From Brasenia schreberi (Eukaryota > Streptophyta > Magnoliopsida > Nymphaeales > Cabombaceae), in contig JAYKKT010000080.1 of assembly GCA_036023115.1 (NCBI GenBank), forward strand, positions 10,905,501-10,969,500: a stretch of 64,000 nt of DNA, read 5' to 3'. The position numbers were made by a program, and so were the translations under genes. Under the pieces are notes generated by a model, which saw nothing but the letters and a program-made list of their open reading frames with translations, was not told the origin of the DNA and made no database searches. Positions 34,320 to 46,177 of this stretch are shown here, piece after piece (the first letter of the stretch is position 1; each line of letters starts with the position of its first letter).

Positions 34320-35129
34320 CGTCACCGTCGATTAGGCCTAGTAGTGTGAGGCACGGGGATCTCTAGGGTTTTCCTGCCCGACTCTCCTTCTTCGTCTTCA
34401 AGATTTGCGACCAAGAATCCTAGCCGGATCAGGCCCTCTGTGGGCGGGTAATAGAGTTCTGCGTTCCTACTAGATAGACAACGTCCTCTTAACAGAGACC
34501 GAAAATGATCCGGATTTCCGAGTCTCTCTCTATCTCTCTCTCTATATATATATAGAGAGAGAGAGAGAGAATAATTCTTCCATTTTTAACTAAAAACAAT
34601 AGTACGAGGTGTATTATTGTATCGGCAAAAAAATCAATTTGCTTTTAAAACCTAAAAAGTTGGGCCCCTGTTTTATCTTGTTGTAAAAGATTAATTTCTT
34701 TGAGGAGATCTTGAAGAAGAATTGTGTGTGAATCTTGGATGAAGCAAAGCACATGATTGTGTAGTGAATAAAAGAAGATCCTGTGGAAGCTGAAATGGTG
34801 ACCTTGGTCATGGTATGCTAAATTAAGCTTCTCATTTTTTCAAAGAAGTCTTTCGATGAAGTATGTCAGGTAATCCCATCTTGGTGAAGAAGCATGCCTA
34901 TATGCAAGAATCATGACACGATTTTATGCTAATTTGATCATTGTACTTGGGGACAACCTAGCAACACATCCACTCTTAAACAATATCTATACAAGTTTTG
35001 CTGAAAAGATTGTAACTAAACACTAATTTTACTAATCAAATAGTTGAGATCCTTACAATATTTAAGTATAATATATGTGTATTTATGATGCTTTATATAT
35101 ATATAGGCATTGATTCACTTGATTTGCTT
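34320..35129 (-). other. 5' UTR and proximal promoter region of the c'' gene
   Basis: The region between the c'' start codon and the truncated 3' LTR of the Gypsy element. Apart from the palindromic tract I see no convincing regulatory motif. The native promoter must fit in about 0.8 kb or be partly supplied by transposon sequence. Confidence 0.45.
34523..34570. repeat. Palindromic (TC)n(TA)n(GA)n tract upstream of c''
   Basis: About 48 bases read CT-repeats, then TA-repeats, then GA-repeats, making a near-perfect inverted repeat about 200 bases upstream of the c'' start codon. It can form a cruciform in DNA or a hairpin if transcribed. Confidence 0.9.
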
Positions 35130-35319
35130 GAATTGGGTCCCACCTGTTCCCTTGATTTGCTCGAGTCATATGAGCTTTTTAACTTGAATTTAAAACCTGT
35201 ACTTTGAAATATTTCTAAAAGATTTGAACTTTTCAAAAAGGTTTTAAATCATTTGAATTTTTGAAATTGGGAGTTTAGGAAAAATTTTGATTTTGGGTGT
35301 TTAAAGATGCCCTCTTTGA
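35130..35319 (-). repeat. Gypsy truncated 3' LTR and polypurine tract
   Basis: 35130-35306 aligns with 44958-45133 over 177 bases with about a dozen differences. On the minus strand it starts TTTAAACACCC (the 5' LTR has TGTAAACACCC), immediately after the PPT-like AAAGAGGGCATC at 35319-35308. The remaining ~2 kb of LTR is absent. Confidence 0.82.
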
Positions 35320-36474
35320 TATTAATCAAAATTTATTTGGATAATGACAAAGAAGAAAACACCCTTTTTGATTTACTTCATAAATTATTCTTCAGAATAT
35401 AAATCATCCTTCATTTCCTAAAATTCTCTTTTTTGGATTATAAAGGAGAGGATTTCAGTCAAAGGGGACTTGACCTATATTGGGTGCTAGTCCTGACCAT
35501 GATCATGCATGAATAACTTTGAATGTTTGCATGTATGGCGTGGGTGTTGTAAATGGAGATTGAGACTTTAGATACTTAGTTAAGAGATGAATGAATGAAC
35601 TTGAGAAGACGCCTATAAAGGTCGGCTACCCCCAGCAAGATAATCCCATGTCGTTTTGACATCTCGGGTTTTCAAAATTCATTTTCAAAGGAAACTCCTT
35701 TTAGTTTCTATCAAGAGGACTTCCGATTTTTCATATTTCTCCTAATTTGGGTTTTGATACCCACTACTTAGTAGAGGTTTTTGTATAAAATTTTAGAAAT
35801 ATATTTCAAAATTCCATTTTTCATACAACAAAGTCTAATTCTCAAACAAAATGAAATCCAAATAAATAGAATTTATTCCTACTTTAAGATTTTTATGGAT
35901 AAATCTTTCTCCATTGGGATAAGTTGGAGGGATATGGGAATGAGTTACCACGGTCCCTTCTGAAGCATCCCGTGATTTAAGGCAAAGAGACGGAAAATTG
36001 CTCTCTTGAGCTTTTAGTATTTTTCTTTTCTATCAACATGGAGGGCCTCCTTTCCTTTTCTTGTTGGATGATTTTTTTCATATTCCTTCTCTTTTTTTCT
36101 TTTTTCTTTTTCATTCAAAGAGAAAACCTCTTTTCGGAGGAATTTTTGTATTCCCTCTTTCTATTTGAAGGAAGACCTCTTTTTGGAGGAGTTTTTGTAT
36201 TATCTTTTCATTTTGATTTTGCTAATTTTCCTTTTGTAGAGAGAAGTAAAATGGGGAGACTTATCCCTTTGGTTACTTAATTTAACCAAGATCACCATAT
36301 TTCCTAATAGCATCTACCACTTGAAAATATTTTTCTATATTGAATAAGGCTCTATTTTGTAAGTCAAAGATTTTTGAAATGTTACCACATAATTTTGAAA
36401 ACTCTACTTTTCACAAAGCATCAATTCCCTTATTTAGGGTCATACGATCAACCTTGATCCTTCTTTCAAGAAGT
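35320..36474 (-). other. Gypsy 3' non-coding region
   Basis: About 1.15 kb between integrase and the PPT. The frame at 36038-36280 on the other strand is low-complexity (Phe/Leu-rich) and not gene-like. No env-like or extra ORF was recognised. Confidence 0.5.
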
Positions 36475-37671
36475 TCAAAGGAAATCCATTTTAAAAATCT
36501 TTTTGAAAGAATAACATAGACCCGATATATAATATTTTTTTAGGTATAGAGCATTTATGGGGTCTACTAAATTTCTATCCTCAACATCAATCAACCAATA
36601 TGCATTGTTGGTAGTTGTTCCCCTTACAATATAGGGACTATTCCACTTGGGTCGCCACTTTCCAAGCGGATGTGGGCTACGATGGTGGATAATTTTCAAT
36701 ACAAGGTCTCTCACTTTGAAGTGGCGAACCTTCATATGCTTTTCATAATGTCGGGTTATCCTTTGCCGGTATGCACATGCATGATCCATAGCAAGGAGCC
36801 TTTTCTCATCTAATAAATCAAGCTCAGCCATTCTAGCATGTTGTAAAGTCTCTAGTGGTAGGTTGAGTGTAAGTAATGTATGGAATGAATGCAATTTTGT
36901 ATAAATGGGGAGTATGATATTTGTACCATAGACCAACTCGAATGGTGTGACATTGGCGGGTGTTCTGATGGAAGTTCTATAAGCTCATAAGGCTTCATTA
37001 AGCTTCTCATGCTATGTCCTATTATTCTCTAAGGTTTTCTCAATGATGCTTATAAGAGTATTATTCGTGGCTTCGGCTTGGCCGTTGCCTTGAGGGTAGT
37101 AGGAAGATTAGAAGTGTTGAGTTATGCCATAGGTATTACATAACTTTTCCATCTTCTCATTCTTGAAGGGTGTACAATTATCGGACGCTAGGTCTTTTGG
37201 AACTCCAAATCGAGCCAAGATATTTTTCTTAATGAATGTCACTACATGTTGTCCTTGGACATTGGCCAAGGAAGTAGCTTCAACCCATTTAGAAAAATAT
37301 CCAGTGGCTACTAATGTGAACCTATGTCCATTTGATGCAATTGGAGAGATTGGTCCTATGATATCAAATGCCCACATAGTGAAGGGCCATGGGCTTACAA
37401 TGGAATGCAAGGTGGACGTTGGAATATGGATGGCATGTCCATGCACTTGACATTGATGACATTTTCTAACATGATCATGGCAATCTTGCTTAAGGGTTGA
37501 CAAAAAATAACCGGCCCTAAGTATCTTCATGGCCATCATATTTGCATTGACATGGCCTCCACATTCTCCATCGTGGAACTCATGCATTATGGTCCTAGCC
37601 TCATCAAGGTCTATATATCTCAACAAGATGCCTGTGAAATTCTTTTTATAAAGAAACCCTCCCAAAATCAC
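36475..37671 (-). pseudogene. Gypsy integrase
   Basis: Frame 37108-37671 has the zinc-binding HHCC module (HEFHDGECGGH ... CHDHVRKCHQCQ), the core with WAFDIIGPISP (first Asp), LASDNCTPF (second Asp) and the start of the ENmotif. Frame 36475-36936 has the C-terminal part with VRDLVLKI and GKWRPKWNSPYIV. About 170 bases between them lie in other frames, including the third catalytic residue. Confidence 0.87.
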
Positions 37672-37764
37672 ATATCAGGTTGAAATTTTTCGAATCAAAA
37701 CTTTATCTTTGGAAGAAGCAAATTCAAGAAATTCTCCATTTTCTAAAAAGTTTTTAATGTCATG

Positions 37765-38290
37765 AACCGAGTTTTTTCAATTGGATTTTGGTCATTTTGA
37801 CAAATCTCCAAATTGTGAGTTGATGGAGTGGGTGAGTGCCAAATTTCTAAGAATTGAGTTCCCATGGTGGGATTGACCCTTAGTGATGATCCTAAGGATG
37901 AGAGGGCATCTGCTATGGTGTTGTCTTCTCTACCTATGTGAGTGAGTGTGCATGATTTGAAAGAATTGACCAATCTAGTGGCCAATTCATGATATGGTAT
38001 AAGTTTTTCATTTTTGACTTGCTAGATTTTTGAAACTTGGTTTATAACAAGCATGGAATCTCCAAAGACTTCGATACATGATGCCCCTAGATTTTTCAAA
38101 ATTTTTAGGCCTTGTATGAGTGCTTCATACTAGGCCATATTATTTGAGCATGCAAAATCTAGTCGAATAGCAATGGAGATCTCTTCCTTTTCAGGAGATA
38201 TGAGGATGACTCTTACACCTGCCCCTTGTTGATTTCTTGCCCCATCAAAATACATTTTCCATACTTGATTTTCATCAATACAGTTTGCTA
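37765..38290 (-). pseudogene. Gypsy second RNase H-like domain
   Basis: The minus strand reads WKMYFDGARNQQGAGVRVIL, then DFACSNNMA-stop-YEALIQG, CIEVFGDSMLVINQVS and LTHIGREDNTIADALSSL. This is a complete RVT_3-type RNase H (D, E, D residues visible), separate from the one at 38457-38852. Two RNase H domains in tandem mark Tat-lineage elements. Stops replace A-E in AEYEAL and one later residue. Confidence 0.8.
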
Positions 38291-38456
38291 AAATATGGTT
38301 TTAGAATTCGTTTGCAAATATGATTTCATCGAGCGTTTCATCAAGTATGGGATATGTATCTTCAAGAGGCAATTCAACAATATGATCGGCTAGGGCTTGT
38401 CTCTTAATGGAGGTTTGATGATGAAATTTTAAATCATACTCCATTAAGAGGAGTTG

Positions 38457-39500
38457 TCATTTACTTAGCCTACCTGTTAGGATAGGTTTTTCAAATAAGT
38501 GCTTGATTGGACTAAGTTTAGACACTATCCAAATTTCATGATCTAGGAAGTAATGTTTACACTTTTGGCAAGCCCATACCAAGGCCAAACATGTTTTTTC
38601 CATCGCTTGATAATTTCTTTCACACGCCAATAGAGTTTTTGAAATATAGTAAATAACATACTCCCTATGGCTATCATCCTCATATTGAGCAAGTAAAGCA
38701 CCCAATGCATTCGCATGAATGGAAATATAAAGCAATAAAGGTTTTTCTTGCTTTGGAGGTTTTAAAATCGGAGGATTTACCAAATAAGTTTTCAATCTTT
38801 CAAAAGCTTTTTGGCAATTATCATCCCATTCAAATTTAACCCCTTTTGTCAAAAGTATATTGAAAGATTCACATCTTGTTACTAAATTGGAGATAAATCT
38901 CCTAATTGCTTGGAGTCGACCTTGGAGGTTTCAGATTTGGGTCAAGTTGGAGGGTGGAGGCATGTCTATGATAGCTCGACACTTAGAGGGGTCGACTTCA
39001 ATGCCCCTTTGGCTTACCATGAACCCTAAGAGCTTGCCTGATTCCACTTCAAAAAGACATTTTTGAGGGTTTAGCTTCATTTTATATAGCCTAAGTCTTT
39101 CAAAAACCTTTTTCAAAGACTCAATGTGTGTGCATCGAGTTTTTGATTTTACCAAAAGATCATCCACATATACTTCATGGATTTGATCATGGAACCAAAT
39201 GGCATAACTGTGTAATAGTATGTGCCCGAAGGTGTAGTAAAAGCGGTCTTTGCCTGATCTTTTGGTGCTAACTTGATTTGATTATAACCCGAACAACCAT
39301 CTGTAAAAGAAAACATTTCATGATTTGCAGTGCTATCCACTATCAAATCATTGTTTGGGAGGAAAATTATCTTTTGAAGTGACTTTGTTCAAATTTCTAA
39401 AATCAATGCAAATTCGAATTTCTCATTGGATTTTTGAACCACAACAATATTTGAAAGCCATTCGGAATAAGCAATGGGTTTTATAAATCCGACTTTTAAA
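38457..39500 (-). pseudogene. Gypsy reverse transcriptase and RNase H
   Basis: RT motifs are spread over frames: FSFTDGCSGYNQIKLAPKDQ and KTAFTTPSGTYYYTVMPFG (39149-39346), the catalytic YVDDLLVKSK (39177-39148), KLNPQKCLFEVESGKLLGFM (38931-39167). The 38457-38852 frame gives FEWDDNCQKAFERLKTYL, then the connection/RNase H block (LYISIHANALGALLAQ and ISKTLLACERNYQAMEKTCL). YVDD is intact; the frame is broken at least three times. Confidence 0.88.
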
Positions 39501-40330
39501 AGATTCTCTAAACCCTCTTTCACTTGGGAGTGAACATCGGGATGGATTTTCTTAAGCTTTTGTTTTATGGGTTTGGCATTGGGTTCTAAGGGTAGATGAT
39601 GCTCCACGATTTTTTGATCTAGACCTGACATGTCTTCATAGGTCGATGCAAATACATCAACATAGGATTTTAAGAATGTAATGAATGATGCTTTTTCATG
39701 CTCATGCAAACATGCACCTATCTTGACACACTTTGGATTAGACTTACTTCCTAGGTTGATTTCTACAAAATCTCCTTCTACAGAATTTAAAGTTTTTTTC
39801 AAGTCAAGGATTCTATGAAATTCGAAAAGCTCAAAGGCTTGATCTTCCTCATTGATGAGTGGATCTTCCTCCTTGTTTTGATAATTCTCAAGCACTTTAA
39901 TTTCTAGGAAAGTGTTAGGCAAAAGAGTGGAATTGTGAATGGCAAATGTGCACATTTTTTGTTTAGGGATATATACAGTTTTTGAAGAACTCGAAAATGG
40001 GCTTTGTACATGGCCAATATTTTTGGAATTTTCAAATTTTTCAATTTTTCTGTCTTTTTCAAAGCAAAAAGTAGAAGGATGAATATACAAGACTTTCTTT
40101 TTGGGATTTTCAGATTTTTCAATTTTTTTGGCTTTTTGCAAACAAAGACTAGGAGAAGGAAAATAAACCACATTTTTAGAATTTTCAGGTTTTTCATTTT
40201 TTTGGCTTTTTGCAAACAAAGACTAGGAGAAGGAACATAAACCACATTCTTTTTGGAATTTTCAGATTTTTTGAATGTTTTTGGGTTTTGAGGATTTTTT
40301 AATTTTTTTGGCTTTTGCAAATATATAATT
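39389..40330 (-). pseudogene. Gypsy protease-RT spacer with tandem peptide repeats
   Basis: Frame 39389-40219 begins with repeated lysine-rich units and ends with the start of RT (ASTYEDMSGLDQKIVEHHLP, then PNAKPIKQKLKKIHPDVHSQ and VGFIKPIAYSEWLSNIVVV). The repeats, about 24-28 residues with cores such as QKAKKIEKSENPKK and VVYFPSPSLC, occupy about 39995-40330 in at least four DNA units of roughly 65-80 bp. Confidence 0.75.
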
Positions 40331-40678
40331 TTTTTGGATTTTCGGCTAAGGAGGGGTTTTCCATCAAACCAATAAAGAAAACACCATGAATTAAACTCTA
40401 AACAAGAGGTCTAACCCATAGGTTTCGGTGTTAGTGGGTTCTAGGGCACCCTTGACTCAAGTGGTCTTAAGTGGTGGCTGAGGGGGTATGGATGGGGTAT
40501 AGCCCAATCCATGTTGACTTGGGTTAGGACTAGGTAGGATTGGCTCTATACGACCTTAGTTATGGGCTCCTAAACCTTGATAAGGTGTGTACCCATATTC
40601 AACATCATGTTCCAAGGCTTTTTGAGTTTTGAAAATTTTTTGTATAATGGATAGCCTTGGAACATGGTGTCGTTCATA

Positions 40679-41449
40679 TCATGTACATACACACTTAGAC
40701 TTGGCTAGGGGCTTGGAGACACGGGTAATGGATGATTTGGGCTTCTCTAGGATAGACACGACCCTAGAGGAAGGGGCTTCACTCGAGCATGGCTTGGCCT
40801 GCCCTTGGATGCACACGACCATTGTTTGATCAATTGGAATCGGTTTGGGCTTCCCCAAAAGGTGAATGACTCCTAAGTGGGGGTCAACTAAGGGAAACTT
40901 GACTAAGGGTGGAGGAAGCTCCCCCACAACTTGTTCATGAGATGAACGACTTGATATGCAAGGGAAATTCTGAATTCCCTTGAGTTGTGGGTGGTCTTCT
41001 CCTAAAATTACCACTACTTGGTTTTCATATGGAATTTTTACACACTTGTGGAATGTGGAAGGCACAGCCCAGAGGCTATGAATCCATTGCCTTCCTAACA
41101 AAAGGTTGTAATGGGGGTTTATGTCTAAGACATTAAACAACCCCGTGTGTCGAATGTTCCCAACTTTCATGGGTAATTCTATGGCTCCTAAAAGATGGGA
41201 TGTATTGCCATCGTATCCCGTGATAACGATGAAACTTGGATCTAAGAAAGACATCGTGACTCTTACTTGGAAGGCCACGTGCAACAGAATGATGTTTAGA
41301 CCTCCTCCTCTATCGACCAAACACTTGTCTAGAGTGTGGTGATTCAAGATTACCTCTATATGTAAGGCTTGGTTATGAGTTATATATGGTCTTTCCAATT
41401 CATTATTCGTAAACACAATAGGAGCCTTGGCACATATCGGAGAGACCAA
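40679..41449 (-). pseudogene. Gypsy aspartic protease
   Basis: This 256-aa frame contains the retropepsin fold region: LHIEVILNHHTLDKCLVDRG (active site, normally L-V-D-T-G-S), VIVITGYDG-like FIVITGYDGNTSHLLG, and NPHYNLLLGRQWIHSLWAVP before the usual STFHKCVKIP. The D-R-G-G at the active site instead of D-T-G would abolish activity. Confidence 0.82.
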
Positions 41450-41480
41450 GAAGGATAAGGACTCAGGAGTTATGGAGGGG

Positions 41481-42861
41481 TTAACATTGACCTTTTCTAG
41501 GATCCCTTTCTAAGATCACTTGGGAGGGCTTCGGTTCTTCCATGATGTGGAGCCTTCCTTGCTCTATCAAGTCCTCTATTTTATTTAAGAGTGCAAAACA
41601 TTTATTTGTATCATAACCCTTGAGCCTATGATACTTATAAAACTCATTCAAAAATTTCCCTTTAGGGGGTGTCTCCTCGGGAAGAGCTGGGAGGGTGACC
41701 ATTCCTTGGGTCAAAAGGAGGTCTAGGACTTTCGTGATGGGTTGTCCTAATTGGGTGAATTCCCTTCGTTCGAATTTTTTTTGAGGTTTCCTAGCATGTT
41801 TTTGTTCAGATTTCTTAGAAAGGTCGTTCGGGCTTGATTCTATGCGGACATTTGCAATCTTTTAGGGTTTTGCCCCATTGTCTGCCATGGGTTGCCCATA
41901 TGTCCCTGGTTTTTCAAATCGAGTTTTTGAAACGTTTTCCCCTTCCATAAATCTTTGTAAACTCCCTTTTTCAAATTGGCTTCGAAAAGTGAAGCCTTTT
42001 TTACCAGTTTGTGAAATGTTGAGATTTCGTGGAGGGAGAGAAGAGCTTTTAAATCTGTTTTAAATATTTCAAGGAAGATCATTACTGCACACCCTTCGGA
42101 GATGGGCTCCCTTACTTGCCCCAAGAGTAACCTCCACTTAACGGTGAATGCATGGGCATCCTTGTTAGGTGCTTGTTTAGTATCTCTTAAGGTGTTCAAG
42201 GTGGGAGTGACTTCCGCGTTATAAGAAAATTGTTGCATAAAATAATTTGCTAACTGCTCAAAGGTAGCAAATTGGCTTAGATTGTAAGAAGCCAACCACT
42301 TTGAAGTATTTCCCTTAAGGGAGAGGGAAAATCAATAGATCCATTTCGTTAAATATTTTTCTTCTTGTAAGTTCTACGGGAAAAGAGTTGAAGGTGAGAT
42401 ATAGGATCCCCACTTCCATCATACCGATGGAAATTTGGTATGTCATCGTTACTATCAAATTGATAATCAGATGGTAAAAAGTCCAATAGTGCGTATGAGC
42501 TCTTCTCCTTAGTTTGGCCTTTCAACAATTGTTGTAAGGCTTTTCTATCTTTTAGCGTAAATGATTCGTGTTCTTTTTCTCCTTCTACTATCGAGATCTC
42601 CTTGGGTTTCTTTGATCAGTTTGATCTTTTGCAAGCTCTCGCTTGTTTTCCATGAGAAGAACATGATTCCGCCGCCTCGATATCTTGGCTTAAGGCAACA
42701 ATCTTTTCTCCTAAGAGTTTGAAATCTCTTCCAAGAGAAACAAGTGATTTCTCTTGATTTTTGTAATATGTTTTTGAAAATCTTTTCAAAATAGGACCTA
42801 ATGAGCATGAAGCCCAGCTCGACACTTCATACGATCCATCCGAACTAGACATGCTTTGAGA
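41481..42861 (-). pseudogene. Gypsy gag
   Basis: Frame 41840-42295 holds the Retrotrans_gag core (FATFEQLANYFMQQFSYNAE, then LRDTKQAPNKDAHAFTVKWR and SLHEISTFHKLVKKA). Frame 41481-41714 holds the later FYKYHRLKGYDTNKCFALLN segment. The N-terminus starts at MSSSDGSYEVSS (42852) in frame 42616-42852. Stops and shifts separate the pieces. Confidence 0.82.
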
Positions 42862-42980
42862 TAAGAAAACATGTGCACGAGTTAAAAATTAACACCATGA
42901 CTTTGAAAAAGTTGGAATTGGAATGTTTCACCTAAGTTTAGAATCCCACAAGACTCGAGTCCAACCAGGCGTGTCAATTT

Positions 42981-45133
42981 TGTGGATGTGAAATTTTCAC
43001 TCAAAGCCTATGTAGAGACTTGAAATGAAATTTTCAGCCCTACTTTGTGCGCGAGCTAGTTTCCAAAAACTAGCAAAGTGTATGAAAATCTTACTCAATT
43101 GGCGATTCATGGTTAAGCGGGCTCTTTTCGTGTTAGGCCTTATTGAACCGATGCTCAAGGATCAGCCTAAGCGCTTAGAGATTTCAAATACATAGGTGAT
43201 GTTTTTCAATTCAGGTGAAAATCAGGTGTTTGCCAAGAAACAATGGGTGCACTTGGTTTTAAGTTTTAACATCAGCAAGTTCTAGAAAACAGAAACTGGT
43301 TATGTTTTTAGAACTTGTTCCCGAAATTTGCTAGGTAGCCTAGAGATTTCCAAAATTCACAAAACTTTTACATGGTGTAGCTAAAGTTTTGAGATCCTAA
43401 ACTACTTTTTATTTTGAATTTTGGGATAGTAAAACTATAGAATTAAATCGGAGACTGGACTTAACTCAACAATTTCAGGACGTTCTGTGACAGAAATATA
43501 GAGGCTCAAAGAATCCTCTATATCTTAATGTACAAAACTCCAAATATTATGATCTTAGTCTTTTCGGAAAGCTATAGATGTCAGCTTTTCGATGAAACTA
43601 ATTTTATCAAATTTGGTTTTCTACAGACAGAGATATGAGACTTTTACCCAATTCTTGTTGCAAGAAAACTGACTGTGTAGAAAATAAAACTGAGTTTGTC
43701 CGATCTTGCCCAATTTTATTTACATAGTTGGACGGTCTTAAAATTCTTGCAAATTTTATTTCTAATGTATTTGTGTGTGTAGGTGTTCAGAGCATTCAGA
43801 TCACAGATTAAAAAATGAAAATTACGGAAATCAAGGTATGCAGATGCTGAAAAACCAGAATTTTGTTTTTTAGAACATACATTAATGCAAACTCACCTGA
43901 ATTAAATTGCAACAACCCAACAATGCAAACCAAATTGCTAAAGAAAAATAAATGGAAATATTTATCTTAGCTTAAACATAAAAGGGATTAGAGAATATAG
44001 AGTGTTCTATAGAATATATTAGGGTAGGATCACAAAATCAAACACATAGAGTGCGTAAGTAAGAATAGAAAATTCACAGCACATCTACTTCTTATTACAT
44101 CGTGGGGGAGACAAAGCTCCATTAATACAACCCGTTTCAAATTGAATATGAAGAAGAGATATGGAAGAATCAAGGATACGAAATACTTATAAGGATCTCC
44201 CCAAGAATCGGCTCCAAGGGACAGATCTTGGCCCTCACTCTCCTTGATTCACTCTTCTTTTTTCACTCATGGTTTTCCCCAAATATTTGCAGCACTTAGC
44301 CTAGGATATACCCTCATTTCTGCTCTCTCCACACTTCCCTAGCAGCCGACGGATTCCCTAGGTGCAACCCTTCCTTGCTAAACACCCAAGACTCCTTGAT
44401 GAAGTCCTTCCTTGAACCCTCTCTTGATTGAATCCCACGCTCCCCCTTAGCCCTATTTATAGGCCAAGGGGGGCCTATTCTAGGCCCTTCCTCAGGGCGG
44501 GCCTTCCATGGCCCAAATCCAGCCCCAAGGTTTGGTCTTCATGTGGTCCCCTTTAGTTAATATGGACCAGCCTCATGTGGGTTGGTTCTTAGCTCCAATT
44601 AAGCATGCCTAGCCTTAGCCAATTGAACCCAAATGCACCCGGCTAGGCTCGAGGGAGTGTCTTGATCAATCTCCGGTATGACTTGCCTTGACTTTGTTTG
44701 CTTTTGTCTTGATATATGGGCTGAATAAGATCTTGATAAGTCTTTGGAATCAGCCCCAAAACGTCTATCTTCTTCAAATTTGAAATGAACTAGCTTATCC
44801 TTATCCCAAGGTTACATTTGATCCAAACGGCTCCTTAATTTTCATAACCAATTGGAGATGCTTTGTTGATGGCCCATGTAACTTGATTTGTTTGAGGACG
44901 ATATGCCTTTGACCTAGTCCATCCCTTTGCTTTCGGGCTTGAGCTCGATTCCGGATTGAATTGGGTCCCACCTGTTCGCCTGATTTACTTGAATCATATG
45001 GGCTTTTTAACTTGAATTTAAAACATTTACTTTGAAATATTTCTAAAAGATTTGAACTTTTCAAAAAGGTTTTAAATCATTTGAATTTTCAAAATTGGGA
45101 GTTTAGAAAAAAATTTGATTTTGGGTGTTTACA
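42981..45133 (-). repeat. Gypsy 5' LTR, 2,153 bp, with PBS
   Basis: On the minus strand it starts TGTAAACACCC at 45133 and ends CACATCCACA at 42981. A PBS-like ATTGACACGCCTGGTTGG follows at 42978-42961, comparable to the ATTGGCACGCCC form seen in plant Gypsy elements. Its first 176 bases match the truncated 3' LTR. Coordinates rest on that match and the TG...CA ends. Confidence 0.8.
44451..44463 (-). promoter_or_regulatory. TATA box of the Gypsy LTR promoter
   Basis: The minus strand reads CCTATAAATAGGG, a strong plant TATA consensus, about 670 bases into the LTR and preceded by GC-rich blocks. This is the expected location of the U3 promoter; activity cannot be judged. Confidence 0.6.
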
Positions 45134-46177
45134 AAGATAAGATAAGTTTTTATATTTATTAACCTTTACTAGTCATCTTATTATTAAAGCAATTAACTTT
45201 AAAGTTATTTATTTCAGCTTATAATGTGGTCATATTACTTAAAGATTGAAGATTTAGTTCATCTTATAATATGGCCATTTGGCATCACAACAAATACATG
45301 TATTGAAAACATATTTTATATGTGTTATTTGTAACGTAGTTATATACTTATTCTTTTGATTTTTAATTTTCAAGAAACACAAAATCGCATGAAGCCTCAA
45401 GACCAACAACATAAAAAATAGGTTGAATTAGTGTATTAAAATAAGTTGATATGTTATACTTTGTTATGCCTACTCAGGGATACTAGTTCTTTTGTTTTCT
45501 AAAGCTCTTGCTTGAACAAAGTACGGGCGGGGTTGCAAGTATAGAAGGAAAATGATGTTGTTCTAATATAATAAATTGAGAAGGTAGCAAGAGAAATACA
45601 GAAATACAGTATTATTAGTGCTAGTTACAAGGTATATGTCACAACTATAAATGTCAAGATTTTTTGTATGAACCACTTGGCATGGCACAATGATGTTCGT
45701 GACATTGAAATGAGACGTAAATGAATGGTCTTCTTTCTTGTAAAGAAACATTGTTTTTTGGTTATAAGGAGGCCGAAGCCTAACACATGCGCCCTCTCAT
45801 AGTTGAACTCTCTACCAACACAGCGCCCTACATTGTTGAGCTACCACTCTCGATGCTCACCTACATTACTTTTACTATCTATCACGTAACATCATGTCTA
45901 TCCTTCTTCTTCCCTTCGTATACCATATCCATATTGTATTTGGCCTTTAGTTAGATCTAGTTATAAATGTACGTGGTGTCACTATTTTTGCTATTTTAAG
46001 TTAATTTATATTATGTCTTGTGGTATGTATTTACATGTATCCAATTGACTCCGGGAGTCAAATCACATATATCACGTTGAGGATTTGGTTCAATTCATAA
46101 TATGAGTATTTGGTTAAGCATCATGCCAAACAATGATTATTGAAAATCTATTTTATATATTCTTTACATATATATCT
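45134..46177. other. Intergenic region right of the Gypsy element
   Basis: AT-rich sequence with one S1 SINE (45752-45858). No gene recognised. Confidence 0.4.
45752..45858 (-). repeat. tRNA-derived SINE, family S1
   Basis: The plus strand shows GGTTATAAGGAGGCCGAAGC, then CATAGTTGAACTCTCTACC (inverted B box) and GTTGAGCTACCACTCTCG (inverted A-box region). Confidence 0.68.

Larger units (their letters stand above)
35130..45133 (-). mobile_element. Tat-like Ty3/Gypsy retrotransposon, ~10 kb, defective
   Basis: Reading the minus strand: 5' LTR (45133-42981), PBS-like site, gag, protease, reverse transcriptase, RNase H, a second RNase H-like domain, integrase, about 1.1 kb non-coding, PPT, and a 3' LTR of which only 177 bp remain (35306-35130). 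The integrase-last order defines Gypsy. The extra RNase H between RNase H and integrase, and the long LTR, point to the Tat/Ogre lineage. Many stops and frameshifts make it non-autonomous. Its truncated 3' end lies 0.8 kb upstream of the c'' start codon. Confidence 0.9.

Noticed and set aside
36038..36280. Hydrophobic 80-aa ORF as an env-like gene of the Gypsy element
   Set aside because: It is low-complexity, on the opposite strand to the element, and has no signal or transmembrane arrangement typical of env-like ORFs.
40004..40240. Phe-rich ORF on the plus strand
   Set aside because: It is the antisense of the lysine-rich tandem repeat in the Gypsy element.
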